Shown piece after piece: positions 1-11,415 of a stretch of 64,000 bases of DNA; positions within the stretch are counted from its first letter, which is position 1, and every line of letters starts with the position of its first letter. The notes below the pieces were generated by a model. The model did not search any database. It was not told the origin of the DNA and saw nothing but the letters and a program-made list of their open reading frames with translations. Both the position numbers and the translations under genes were made by a program. The stretch comes from Angiostrongylus vasorum (Eukaryota > Nematoda > Chromadorea > Rhabditida > Metastrongylidae), in contig JADANN010000464.1 in assembly GCA_018806985.1 (NCBI GenBank), positions 343,501-407,500 on the forward strand. Reading direction: 5' to 3'.

Positions 1-17
1 ACCGTATTTTTAGCATC

Positions 18-475
18 TATTTACTGTTTTTTTTCCATGGAAGGATATGACCTGAAGTACGGATACAAGGATGCTGAGATGTGAGCAAAACTCTGAACCT
101 CAGTTAGACTTCGAACGCGCAATCACCTTTATCGTTGGCTCCTCATCTGTTATCCACGACACCAACGAAGTCCTTTGCTATGCCTTTCTCCCAGCTGGTT
201 TTTTTTATCCTTTTGGTGATGTCAGCAATCAACCGTCAACGTGAATCGGCTAGGGAACACAAATCGGGATTGGAACCATTTAAGCTGAAATTACTGCAAA
301 CTGCAGTCTTTTAACTTTTATTAAAGTGCAAAGAAGGTAAAAAAACATGGCTGAGAGAGAGGCAAACAGGGATCTCGTTTGGTATGTTACAGAGTACGTG
401 GTCCTCCGGAAAGGGTAATGTGGGTTCGAGTATAGCCTAGGGTCCAAGTTTTACAAATATTTTATTTTACAAATA
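18..475. repeat. Foldback element D, copy 1
   Basis: The left arm (about 18-150) carries the 'gatgctgagat' and 'gcaaaact' motifs seen in other D copies. The right arm (about 395-475) carries the inverted 'aagttttacaaatatt' motif. The centre contains the 'cctttctcccagctgg' segment also found near 2310 and 35310. Ends are approximate and the copy is diverged. D elements look like non-autonomous, inverted-repeat DNA elements; no transposase is encoded. Confidence 0.5.
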
Positions 476-1884
476 TTTAATAAATTTAGCATTGTTTTTG
501 TTTTAATCACTGTTTTATACATTGGCCTTCTATGGGCAAAGGAAATTGCTGAGCCTGAAGTATAGATGGATTAAGATAGGTTGAATAGGCTGAGGGAGTT
601 CGTAAGTTGAATGAGCTGAAAGAGTCCTATAACATTCCATTAGCACTAGGTACCACATTACCACTAAGTACTACTTGGTGCTTCAGATGTCAGCGTTCTC
701 TTCTCTAACTTTATCGTGTACTCTCTATCCAGCGTGAAGCTGATCATTCACCGTTTTATAGAAATCTATGAGAAAGGTCTCCTCATTTCTGCGGCGACCT
801 CCTCTCCACTCCCTCACTCACCATTACTTGTTCTAGCGCCAGCAATCCTTTGATATTCTGGAAACAGCTTGTGTTCCACTAGTACATTTCTTCAATGAGT
901 ATTTTTATTTGTAATCCAATACATTTTCTGAGCTGAGTCTCAAAGAAAGAGAAGAATCGAGAAAGTCAAATCTATTAAGTGCTTAGTAGTTATCGTTAGA
1001 TTTGTTTAACCTCACTTAAGTCTTAAATCGACTGTTAAATTTGCGAGTCTTTGATGAAGGAGAAGCCTTTTGAAATCCTGATAAAAATCCTTCTAATGAC
1101 TGGGACGACCTATTTTCGACTGGATTCGGCATCAATAAACTTATATTATCCTTGGAACTTTTCTTTTTTTGAGCTTACACGAAGTTGTTAATTGTACAGA
1201 CGTATTTTGCCGTCCAATGTTTGTCATTAATTCTTCCGGTAGTTTCCTCTTAAACACCTTCCACTGTGGTTTTCTGGACAGTTATTTTAATCTATTCTGA
1301 TTAGCCTACTAGACTTATTCACACTTAGAAGATCCAGGTGACTTTTCTTTTTTTCAGAACTGTGTTAGAGTTACAGAAAGCTCCCTAACGGGAATTAGAT
1401 CCAAAGTCTTGTAATTAGTTTCGCAAATATTATTTGTCCTCTCATTTTTATTTCAAAAAAATCTCTAAATTTCATGAAATGCTGGCTCTATTTTAAACTT
1501 ATTACCTTAAGTATAAATGATTTTTTAAATATATTTCTTTCCAAGTTTGTTTTCATGAGCCTTCGCTTGTTTTCCCTAAGTGTCAGTTAGAGAGGTTATC
1601 CATTTAAATCAGTGCATGCTGTCCACTCCCCCCACCCACATGTGTTGATGCTAATAGAGGTTTAAACTCCATTACAGTCATTATTCACTTTTTTTCCTTT
1701 AAACGCAAGAGTTCTTATGTTTCAGTTGGCATCTATAAATGCTCAAAAATTCTTTGCTGGGAAGGTCGTAATCCCATCCCCGATATCCTTCAGTTTTGTG
1801 CTTGAATTACGTGAGTAGTTTTTCGTACTCAACTCCATATTTTCGATTCCTCTATTTCTCTTAAATTACTGTGGTACTGTTGCA
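476..1884. other. AT-rich intergenic DNA, nothing recognised
   Basis: I see no ORF, RNA gene or clear repeat that I can support. Poly-T tracts and short AT-rich runs are common. Confidence 0.4.
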
Positions 1885-2285
1885 AAGAGGTAGCTAAGTG
1901 GTAGCGACACCTTTGATCATGAGGACGTCTCGACCTACCCAAGTTCGGTTCCCACCTACCCAGGCTAGTTCGATTCCGCACCGGACCCACCACTCCTTCC
2001 GTACCTCCGTAGTCGAGAAATTAGTAGGAGAACTGTCTGGAACAAGGTGAATATCTCTCTAATCCACGTTGAAACTCCGTAACACTGCTATCTCAGGATT
2101 CCAGAGAGATTATACTCGACCATCATTCAAGAACATTGGTTGGGAAAACAGAAAACTTCAAGCAGCAACTACAACACACACAAGAAAAGTTCGAAGACTA
2201 TCATGGATGGTAGATGTGAGGGAGCGAATCGAATGCAAGAAGTATTTGGATCCGCACACTGTAATGCATGTGATATCAAGTCATA
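1885..2285 (+). mobile_element. SINE-B copy (tRNA-derived)
   Basis: The tRNA-like head has an A box TAGCTAAGTGG at 1891-1901 and a B box AGTTCGATTCC at 1967-1977. The characteristic SINE-B 3' region follows ('catggatggtagatgtgag' near 2203 and 'gtaatgcatgtgat' near 2261). The A-to-B spacing is longer than in a tRNA, and 'acctaccca' is duplicated inside the head. Confidence 0.65.
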
Positions 2286-2295
2286 TAGTATTAGT

Positions 2296-2500
2296 AGTAA
2301 TAACAGGTAGAAAACTAGCTGGGAGAAAGGCAGAGCAAGGGCTTCAGTGGTGCAGTTTGCAACACGCGAGCCCTGGAAAGCGTAATCGTGGTTCAATATG
2401 GCCTAGCGTCCAAGTTTTGCGATTCTCTTAGCATCATTGTGGTTTCATTTCACATAATACCTTACCGTGAAAATTTACAGTAGGCAGTAAATAAAAAGGC
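2296..2500. repeat. Foldback element D, right half
   Basis: It matches the D right arm: 'agctgggagaaaggcagagc', then a B-box-like 'cgtggttcaa', then 'cagcatcattgtgg' and the terminal 'cagtaggcagtaaata'. The left arm is missing. Confidence 0.5.
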
Positions 2501-2504
2501 TAAG

Positions 2505-2562
2505 ATAATAGTAATAATAATAATAAATGATAATAAATAATAATAATAATAATAATAATGAC
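2505..2562. repeat. (TAA)n microsatellite
   Basis: Imperfect TAA/TAATGA repeats that begin right after the end of the truncated D element. Confidence 0.85.
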
Positions 2563-2800
2563 AATAGTAACTATTGTGAAATTAAAAAAGAACTTAAAAA
2601 GTATACCACGGAGTTTTCTGATTTCTTAATCTTCGTTTCCTAGCGTGCTCAAAATTTCCACTCCTACCTAACCTATCTGTTCCTAAACATATTTTTTCAC
2701 TATTTGCTTTAAATAATATGTGTTATTAGAAGTTCTTTTCACCTAATTTTTTCGTGAATTGAATCTCTTTGATTAGAATTTGGATGTAGTACTTGAAAAC

Positions 2801-3136
2801 CTCCCAACGGCTTACCTTTTTGTTCGTGACTGGGAGGTGTTCCTTGTGTGTCGCGCTGCGATGTACAGCAGTTCCGGCGTTTCCATCAGGAAGCCCAGCT
2901 AGGAGTAAACCAATACCAGAGTCCACCATCATCCTGGTATCAAACTAGTCGCATGGTGGCAAATCTCCCTTTGATTCATAGGGGCGGCGACTGCCTGTAG
3001 TGGTGACGAAGACTTTGGCTAGGCTGACCTCGGGGGCTACAAGGAGCTACAACGGCTAAACCTGAAAAACTCCCAAAAACTGGAAACTTTTCTGGGGCCC
3101 GCACGACCAGTGAAAACGGGCCATTCAAGTATACAA
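2801..3136 (+). mobile_element. Element C copy 1 (unclassified retroposon)
   Basis: It begins with the family's constant end 'ctcccaacggcttacc' and ends in the CAAGTA-type tail ('caagtatacaagta'). The interior shares 'gggaggtgttcct', 'gatgtacagc' and 'ctgcctgtagtggtgac' with the other copies. No coding capacity. Strand is assigned so that the short tandem tail is 3'. Confidence 0.65.
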
Positions 3137-3929
3137 GTAGCTAAGCACTTAAAAAGTCGGAAAAGAAGACATTTCAAATGTTTCAAATTGAATGGAATTG
3201 ATATTGATAATCCAAGAGGCTTCGGATTTTCGTCATGATGTCATCCTTTCATCGTGCCGTCATTTATTCTCTTTTTTCTTCCCTTATGTAACTCGACTGG
3301 TTCGAAAAATTAGTGTCAGACTTGTCTGGATGGATAAAAAACACTGAAGTTATAAATATGCATTTAACCACCTTTGTAATTTTACGAATGGAATCTACAT
3401 GAAGACGCTCAAGTGTGAGAGCATCTCACGTAAGAACTGTGATGTCATTCGTGTCTCATAAGCAGCAGTCTCCAAACATTCTTATCAATACGTACGCTTT
3501 GATTTTTCGTACTAATACCGCATAACTGGAATTACGAGTATTGCTTTGCTAACTACGAGTAGAGTAGCAGCGAAGTATAGTAGAAATATTGCCACAAATT
3601 GAAGCAGCTATCGATCCGGCTTGCCTGCCAGTGAAGAGCTTTCATCTTTCCCATATAGCTGCTCTCAATCGGCTCGACTACAGCAGCAGTGCAATTTTGC
3701 AGAAGATTAGCCACTAGACGGCAGGTTTTCGCTTTATCGAACGCTATAATTCTGCCGAAAAATAACTATCGATGGCCATAATTGAAACCGAATTACTGTG
3801 TTATGAGGAGTTCACGCACATCGTTCTGTTGTGGTGTAATTTTTGAATTATTCTTATTTAAGTATTCCTTTTATAACCTCTCCATGGATATGTTATGCAG
3901 AGCGGATTTCAGCAATTCTTTCACTCGTT
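3137..3929. other. Unassigned DNA; one minus-strand exon-like frame
   Basis: Mostly unremarkable. On the minus strand, about 3540-3756 is open with an AG acceptor-like start ('tttttcggcag'). I do not recognise the translation, and comparable frames elsewhere proved to be decayed repeats, so no gene is called. Confidence 0.3.
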
Positions 3930-4060
3930 TTTTTTTCTGTCTATCTACCACGAACATTTTCAGATTTGTCCATGGGTTCTGCTGCTCGTTGAGGTTTTTG
4001 TTTTCTTCACGAATGTCGTCGAATTCTTGTCGAGGGTGTGGTGAATCAAGAAATGTCTTT
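3930..4060 (-). mobile_element. SINE-B fragment
   Basis: Reverse complement of the SINE-B 3' region: 'tctaccacgaacattttcag', 'ggttctgctgctcg' and 'cacgaatgtcgtcgaat' match other SINE-B copies in order. Head and 3' end are missing. Confidence 0.5.
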
Positions 4061-5102
4061 TAGATGTATCAGTTTTTGTAGTTAATTTTAGTTTACATAG
4101 GGACATGGCTGGAGATGTAGAAAAATTGGGCGTAATTGATTAAGCGCGAGGTGTTTATAACGCTCAATCAAGCTTCGCCTTCGACGGAATGACGTTCTTA
4201 ACAAGCGACTCAGGTTTTGTTCGGCTTAAAAACTGGGATTGGTATAGCCGAAAACTCGCTATTAGTTGAGTCGCAGCAGTTTTGGCCTTTTTCCGGTGGC
4301 TTTATGTTGTATTCGTAGTAGTTTTTTTCAGTAGCGAATATCATTGGTACTCGCTTAGAACCAGTTTAATAATCCCTACGTCGTTGTTGTTGTGACTGAA
4401 TAGCTCGAATTTATCGACTGCTACAAATTTTTTGGCTTGCTATTAAATAGTTAGTAAAAAAAATTCTCGAAAATCCATCCTCACGTTACGCGATTCTGCA
4501 TGATTAGCTCATTTTTAAGCTATCAATATCTATCGTTATGCTGTATTGCGTACATTGTCATCACGTTAGTTGAGGTCGTCAGAGGTCAATCAATACCCAT
4601 ATCCTCCATCAAACAACCAAAAGTATATTGAACCACTCAGGTCGGTGTGTTTTACTTCCTTTTTCCAGAACTCAGTTCCATGGTCGAAATGGACTGGTTC
4701 ACTCAATCTGCTCTATTTCCTCACACTGTCCTCATATTATTTTTTTTTATGGTTCTTTTTTTCTAGTCATTCATCGATTTTCTCTTATTCTACTTCCACC
4801 TTTATTCCATCGTTTCTTTGATATGTATAACTAGTGCGATTTGCTGAAGCTTTTCATAACTGTCAAAATCGCTGGCGAAACGATGAAGAAGGAATTCTCT
4901 GTGTAATTGTTTGAACTGTACCAAAAGTAATTCGCTACTTTTCTTGATACACTGAGGATATAGAAAGTCAGTATTGGGAACTACTGCAAGATGTGCAAAA
5001 AAGTACTTCCATATTAGGAAATTGAACATTAGTTTCTTTAAAAAATGGCGGTAGTGCAAACAGTTCTTGAAGTAGACCCCACGATTAGAGGATTTTTTCC
5101 GT
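4061..5102. other. Unassigned AT-rich DNA
   Basis: Several short open frames exist on the minus strand (about 4170-4420 and 4802-5059), but with stops and frame changes between them. If the 5103-5295 exon is real, its 3' untranslated region would lie here. Confidence 0.3.
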
Positions 5103-5295
5103 TTAAGTCGTTCTACGATGCTCCAACTCGTCCACAGTTCCCTCCACCTGCACTTTCTTCAGCGGTGTAACTCGTCCACAACATTGCGGTACACAAATAC
5201 CGCACTTTTTACACCGCTTTTTCACACCGAGGTGATTGTCTTTGGAGCAATGTTTGCCCTTCATATGAGACTTTGTATGGTTTTTAGATACTTCA
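5103..5295 (-). CDS. Possible terminal exon, Cys/Lys-rich protein
   Basis: On the minus strand a good acceptor ('acaaattgtcag') precedes 5295, followed by 63 codons to TAA at 5103-5105. The frame is rich in Lys, Cys and His, with a cluster KKRCKKCGICVPQCC about residues 24-38, and ends in an acidic-basic tail (VDELEHRR). The spacing resembles a zinc-binding knuckle, but I do not recognise a family. No upstream exon with matching phase was found, and a SINE-A ends about 30 bp upstream of the acceptor. It could be a chance open frame. Confidence 0.25.
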
Positions 5296-5324
5296 CTGAC
5301 AATTTGTACATTATTTTACTAAAA

Positions 5325-5599
5325 AAAGATAGAGCTCTCGGTGTTGGTCTATCCCTGAGGAATGCGTCATCGATTCGACTTCATCAAGTATCGTTGGAGG
5401 TGATTGAATGCATATCTGGCCTTTACAGTGACTCGCGGTGACCTAGCGATATATGGAATCAATGCTACTATCCTCCCAGATAGTTTGCTACCAATTTGCC
5501 GGCCTCAGAGGGATAGAAGGCTTGGTGGGCCATGGGGGCGGGGATCGATTCCACGTGTGTGTTGCAGGGCGCCTGCGACCACTGCGCCACACGCGCCCT
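5325..5599 (-). mobile_element. SINE-A copy 1
   Basis: Complete reversed copy. The head (about 5599 down) contains the reversed A box 'ccactgcgcca' and B box 'ggggatcgattccac'. The 3' end is the 'gagctctatc' tail at 5325. It lies in tandem, same orientation, with the next copy. Confidence 0.75.
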
Positions 5600-5706
5600 T
5601 ATTATTATTTTACTTATGGACCAAAAAATATCCTGATATAAACTACACATGACTAATGTCATTGAATTTTAATGACATAATCTGCAAATGGTTTTTTCAA
5701 TAAAAG

Positions 5707-5978
5707 ATAAGGATAAAGCTCTCGGCGTTGATCAATCTCTGAGCGATGCGCCATGCATTCGAACTCATTAAGCATCGCTTGGAGGTGATTTAATGCATAT
5801 CTGGCCTTTACAATGACTCGCGGTAGCCCACCGATATATCAAGCCTGTGCTGCTATCCTCCCAGACAAGTCTGATACTAATTTTCCGACCCCGGAGAGAT
5901 GGTGGTGCACCACGGGCGCTGGGATCGATTCTACGTGTGTGTTGCAGGCCGCCTCCGACCACTGTGCCACATGCGCAT
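5707..5978 (-). mobile_element. SINE-A copy 2
   Basis: Same structure as the copy 108 bp to the left and same orientation. The tail reads 'gataaggataaagctctcgg' on the + strand, giving a TTTATCCTTATC-type end on the element strand. The reversed head ends at 'ccactgtgccacatgcg'. Confidence 0.75.
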
Positions 5979-6206
5979 ATATTTTTTCTTCTTCCAATCC
6001 TTTTTTTTTCTACAGGCCTATATTTTCTATTTCTCTTAACATCCACTGCTATGGGAATGTAGTTTCGGCTTCATGGTGATGTGCGCAACGGCTAGCCGAT
6101 GCACGTATCAGTGATTGTCAGCGAATTTTATCCATAAACGAGTTTGGAAACTCAGAAAAGTGATTGATCATTGACTAGATCGCAAATGGAGCTATTTCAG
6201 GAACTG

Positions 6207-6207
6207 G

Positions 6208-6250
<43 letters not shown>

Positions 6251-6360
6251 CGTATTTGCATGTGTATGCTTGTGTATATGTATGTGTGTATGTGTGTTTC
6301 TTTGTGTGAATGTATGTATGTATGTATCTATCTATGTACTATATGTACTATGTATCTATG
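6207..6360. repeat. (GT)n then degenerate (GTAT)n microsatellite
   Basis: About 40 bp of pure GT (6207-6246) grades into GTAT/CTAT repeats that run straight into the 3' end of a SINE-A fragment at 6361. Confidence 0.9.
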
Positions 6361-6417
6361 TACTCTTGGCGTTGATCAATCTCTGAGGGGTTCGCCATCC
6401 ATTCGACTTCATTAAGC
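6361..6417 (-). mobile_element. SINE-A 3' fragment
   Basis: Only the last ~57 bp of SINE-A remain ('cttggcgttgatcaatctct' through 'cgacttcattaagc'). Its tail position is occupied by the adjoining microsatellite. Confidence 0.65.
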
Positions 6418-9400
6418 TGTGTAGACATATTTGTGTATGTATAGACTTGCTCCTTTATATTCTAAATACCACAGCTCTGCAGATATTCTTATGAAAAACA
6501 AAGACAAAAAACAAATGTCTCGGTTCTCCGTTGGCTTCTTTAAGTCTGTTTTAGTGAAATCGTTGTACTTGTGATCGAATACTGACTAATCTCTCTTGTT
6601 ACGTGAACGTTGCCGAGCATTCTGCACCAACGCACTGCTGCATTCCATTTTTCAACTGCCCGTTTTTCTGGAGCTTTTCGTTGTCCTCAGTCTTCCAAAT
6701 GGTCCTTTTATTTGTTATAAATGGATAATATAGTGCAATTTTATCTGCGTTCTTTCGTTGGTGCTAAAAATTCTGCTTTTCTTTTTTACTCCTTGTCGTC
6801 TTTGATTTCCCAGCTCGTCTGTCCAGTTATTTGTCGTTATCGCTTTGTTGGACACCGATTGCTTTTGCTCTCTCCACCGCGATTTTGTCTTAAATCATCG
6901 TCCGAAATCGATAGTGCTTACGCTAAACGACAGGACACCGCTATTGATTCCCATATCGATTCCCAATAATCTGAGACTAACTATCAATAATGTGAATACC
7001 GTTCTTTCACGATTGAATGCATAAATAATTCACGCGTTCTTGACATTGATGGGAACGGCAATTTTTTCGCGCTACTTTCATTTTTTTCTCTTTTTTTTCT
7101 TCCACTGTTTTATCTTTTGTATCTCTTTTTTTTCCTGTTCTGCTGCTCTGCTTCTTAGCTTCCCACTTCTCTTTCCCTCTCTCCCTTCCCTTCATTTAAT
7201 CTTTCTTTCACACATTTTGGACTTGTTATTACTTTTATTGGGAGCTTCCTCAAATAGATTAGGATGGTAAAAGGTTACAGTAGGTCTAAAAACAATAATA
7301 TTATCTTCGCAAGTGTTTTTTCCCATTGTTAGCAGCGTTTTCGGTGTATGTGAATGGACTTTTCACTCAAGACATAAATAATTTTTTGACTGAAGTTTTA
7401 TTAGTAGTCAGTGGTGATGTCAAAAGGTTGATTCAGAGGAAATGTTCCTTATTTGTAGTGCCTCCTATTCAGCTGTGCGTTTTATTTTATCCTACATCGA
7501 TCAATCAATATCGATCGATGAAGTAATTTTTGTGTGATTTTATGTAAATTTTTTCGTTGGATGCTTTTAGTTTTAAGAGAAATGGATTTATGAAATACGC
7601 GTAATTATAACTGTGCACTGCTCGCAGATCTCATGCGCTAGGCAAGGGCTGTATGAAGTTTTGTTCATTTTTAGGAAACGTTCTAGTTATTTCACTATTC
7701 ATTATGGCTGTGTGTGTATTGTTGCTGTTACGAAAGTATGCTATAATCTAAGTTGGGGTATGATTTTTTCATTTCCTTTCTTCTTCCACCAAATCAGCTT
7801 GTCATTTTTTCTTTCCAACACCGGTTTATACACTAAGTTTGCCAAACTATTGATTTCGTTTTTGTAAACTCCTAAAAAATGAAGAAAATTTGTTGACAGG
7901 TAGGAGCATAAGCTTGCTGTAGTTGTATTTTTGGTGATCAATTCATACAAAAAAGCATTTCCTTTAATTTACTCACTTTGGCACTTGCTACTGAGCGAGT
8001 TGAGTATTGCAGTAAGGATTCTTATAGCAAAATGACTTGTGGAAATCATTCGACGACACGGCTTCTAGTCATTGTTTCTGACCAAATTAAAGAGCCTTCC
8101 TCTTTCTTTACGCTATATGCTGGCTGTAGTAGTTGTGTGGTGGCTGTTTGTCGTCTTATATTCGTGCCAGTAATGTTTCATCTTAGACGATGGAACAACG
8201 GAAGAGCATGTTCACTTCTTCGAACAGCTCGTGCGGAAAGTTGTTGGACTGCTTCTAATGGAGCATACACGAATGCGGAAGCCGGCAATTTTCCCGTATC
8301 GTTATAGCTGAGATGAAAACCATCGTCGCCGCTTTTCGACAGTCGTTGTGAAAATTTCTTTCGATGCGTCGTTTTCTTGTTCAGCAATCGCTTTCTTTCG
8401 ATGGTTTCCATGTGAGAGGTTAACCAGCCCACCGACTGATCTTTCTGACCGCCGTTCTCCATTCCCACTACTTTACACCTAGAACGTTGTCACGGATTTC
8501 TTCTACGAATTTTTGCATTGGAATTTCAAAAGTGTTTTGTTTTACAGGTTTTTACAACTTCCTGTATTCTGTACAGCCTATTTTTTAATGGTTGAAATTT
8601 CTTTGTATTGAAATTTTTTTTGCTATTGGTTCTGCTCAGTGAGTGTTATATCGATGATCACCAGATGAATCGATTTTCAAATTTGTTCTGTTCTTTTTAT
8701 GAACCCTTTCACGGCAATGTGCATTGATTGCGATATGTACGTTTCTGTTCGTTTTGGAGCGTACATCTTGACTTTAATGCGCACACTTTTTTTCTGCCCT
8801 CTTTCGCCGAGCAGAACTTTTTTGTCACTTTTCGTTAGGTTGTTAAACACTGATTTTATACTGATGCCAAGCCATCGATAGTTGTTCACAATGCGCTATA
8901 CTTGCAAAAGCCTCTTCTAACGGTGGAGTGGCATCGGTAGATATAAAAAATATGAAAGAGACGAAGAAGTACGGTTGAAATATCGTGCAATACCACGCGA
9001 GAAGTTGAGTACACTGTGGTTAGATAATGTCTATCTTTTTTTTACCACCCACAAGAAATATCCAAGAACATGCGAGCATATACGAAAGAATATGGAACAT
9101 ACGTAGAAGTTAGAGACACACAGAAAATATGTGGGAGAACCGAATAATAGAACGATAACCTCAAGTAACCAGTGGGTCATGTATACTGCAAGGTGTAACA
9201 GCCCGTACATCTTGGTTTCAATGGTCATTTCGATTGAGCTCCAATAACACTCGATCTGATGGACCTACCACGCGAAATTGGCCATGGTCACGAAAGGGTT
9301 AACGATTGAAACATTGGGCAGACTTCCGTAGCACATAATTTACCGTATCCATTGTTGTTGGTGCCTGGTGAAGTGAAAAGAATGGATAATGTGCATTCGT

Positions 9401-10682
9401 TTCAGAGCACATTCTTTCCGACTACTTATTTTACCGTGCGAAGGGTTTATTTGCTACACTTTTGTATCCATATCCATCGCAGATGCCTTGCAAGGTCCGT
9501 GGAAATCTTTTCTCTCTACACTTAGTAATTTACGGGAAGAAATCTCTCGAAAAAAATGGGGAGTATTTCAAAGCGGTAGCCACACCAAATTAGGTGTATT
9601 CTTACGCATGTTAAAGGAATCTTCAGCTATGTTCAAATTATGCTGAGAACTCTTTTAGAAACTGTAGAAATTAAGAGAAAGACGATAACAATGAATTTGG
9701 ATAATTGGCTGGCACAACTACTGTGATTAGTATTCTGTTCGTACAGCTAAATGGCTTGTCCACACGTGCCGAGCTGCCTCTTTCCATTCATTTCTTCGGC
9801 CTTCATCCATCTAATATGCGGGTGATTTGAGTCGTTTTTGGAGTTCGTTCCGGCATGAAGCATGCATCTGTCTTCTTCTTCGCACACTGACTTCTTGAAT
9901 GTCGCTCTAACGCGGTTCTGTTTGGAATCCTGTGATGAGAATCACGTTGAGACGGTGAACACCACTTAATTAGATCAATGGCTTAGAAGGCTGGAAGTAT
10001 TTGTACCTTTGTAAAACTGAAATTGCCACTAAGTCCGGAAATTCAGGATGAAGATAAAAAATCTCTGCATGAAGTATTTTTCAGTACCTGACGCATTACA
10101 ACAATGTTGGAGGCTAACTCTCGCCCAGTTCATCTTGCACTACGGGTACCACTCATCACATCGTCGATAAAACGCATCACTCGGAAGAAGGCCATCGCTC
10201 CCTCGACGGCTGATTCCAATCACTGAAAGCAACGGCAGAGTTTTTCACAATGGGATTGGTTGTTGATTGGAGAAGAACCTCGTTCGTCAAACATCTCAGT
10301 AAATGAACGACAAAATCGTTGTGGATTGTCGGGAGTTCATACAGATCACAGTTTCTTCACTTAAGGAATATTTTTCGGGAACTTTATTGGTTGCTGTTTT
10401 TTTTCAAGTTTTTTTACTGCTGGTTGGTTATAAAGAACAACGTTTTGTTCATTTTGCGTGACTTCTGCGGAAAGTCAGATAACGCAGATAATCATTTAAA
10501 ATTCAAAATTTCTTTGTGCTTTAGATTAAACCCTCAGCCAGAGTGATCCACGGGCAACTGGAGTCAGCACATACGTTAAGCCAGTCTACACAGCACTTTG
10601 CCAACAAAATATTTAACTTTGTGCTTTTTTCCAAAAGATAAAAACAAACTAAAGAAAGGAAAAAATGAGTTAGATCAGCCGT
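6418..10682. other. Gene-poor stretch with weak minus-strand exon-like frames
   Basis: No recognised repeat over most of this span. Minus-strand frames at 8178-8462, 9747-9929 and 10150-10222 have splice-like edges, and the last two can be joined in phase (10150 donor gtaccc, 9930 acceptor cacag). Alternative frames look equally plausible, so I do not call them. A polypyrimidine-rich segment lies at 7078-7210. 28 nt at 8364-8391 match the hairpin at 20813-21038. Confidence 0.3.
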
Positions 10683-10695
10683 ACGGATTTCACAT

Positions 10696-10977
10696 AAAAA
10701 AAAGGACAAGGCTCTTATCGTTGATCAATCTCTGAGGGATGCCTCATGCATTCGACTTCACTAAGCATCATTGGAGGCGATTGAATGCATACTTCGCCTC
10801 TACAATGACTCGCGGTGGCCTACCGATGTATCTAGCCAGTGCTGATATCTTCCCAGACAAGTCTGGTACCAATTTGCCGACCCCGCAGGGATGGGAGGCT
10901 CGGTGGGCCATGTGCGCGGGGATAGATTCCATGTGTGTGTTGCAGGGCACCTCCGACCACTGCGCCACACTCGCCCC
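10696..10977 (-). mobile_element. SINE-A copy with perfect 13-bp TSD
   Basis: Full-length reversed copy flanked by the direct repeat acggatttcacat at 10683-10695 and 10978-10990. The duplication fixes the element at 282 bp, from 'gcgagtgtggcgcagtgg' (head, at 10977) to an A/T-rich tail at 10696. This shows target-primed insertion. Confidence 0.9.
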
Positions 10978-11029
10978 ACGGATTTCACATGGGATGAACA
11001 ATATCGGACCCGTAATTCATTTTTTTAGG

Positions 11030-11415
11030 AAGCTGACAGCACAGTGGTAGTGATGCGGACCATCACGAGCACGGTGCTGGTTCGATCCCGCTCCAGCCCC
11101 ACCGAGCCTCTCATCCCTCTGGCTCCAGGAAATTGGCACCAGAATTGTCAGAAGAAAAGTCACGCTCTGTATCTGAGTGGGAACACTCTAGTCCGATATC
11201 TCAGGTCGTTAGGTAGAATCGGATGGACGGCATTCAACGACATTCATAAATAAGACCAAATCATGGAGCAGCACCGAACTCGTATGCTATAGACAATCCT
11301 CAAAGCAGTGGCCGAAGCCATATATAAAAGTTGGAAGGCCTTCGTGGATGCGGGAAATCAATCGAATGTGGGAAGTCCTGGGATCCTCACAGTAGATGAG
11401 GAAGATGGGTCATAT
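11030..11415 (+). mobile_element. SINE-B copy
   Basis: Head with 'agcacagtggtagtgatgc' (A-box-like) and 'ggttcgatccc' (B box near 11089). The body has 'ggcaccagaattgtc' and a 3' region with 'aagaccaaatcatggagcag', 'ccttcgtggatgcgg' and 'gtcctgggatcctcac'. This is one of the best preserved SINE-B copies and gives the family consensus. Confidence 0.8.

Noticed and set aside
5813..6079. Apparent repeated proteins encoded across SINE-A copies
   Set aside because: Similar peptides appear wherever SINE-A occurs, in changing frames. They reflect the repeat, not a gene family.
8178..8462. 94-codon minus-strand ORF starting near 8462
   Set aside because: It contains the 28-nt stretch shared with the hairpin element. 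It has no identifiable family, no convincing donor, and only a weak acceptor upstream.
9747..10222. Two minus-strand exon-like segments joinable in phase (10150-10222 and 9803-9929)
   Set aside because: Competing frames through the same DNA look equally coding, and no family is recognisable. The splice sites alone are not evidence enough.
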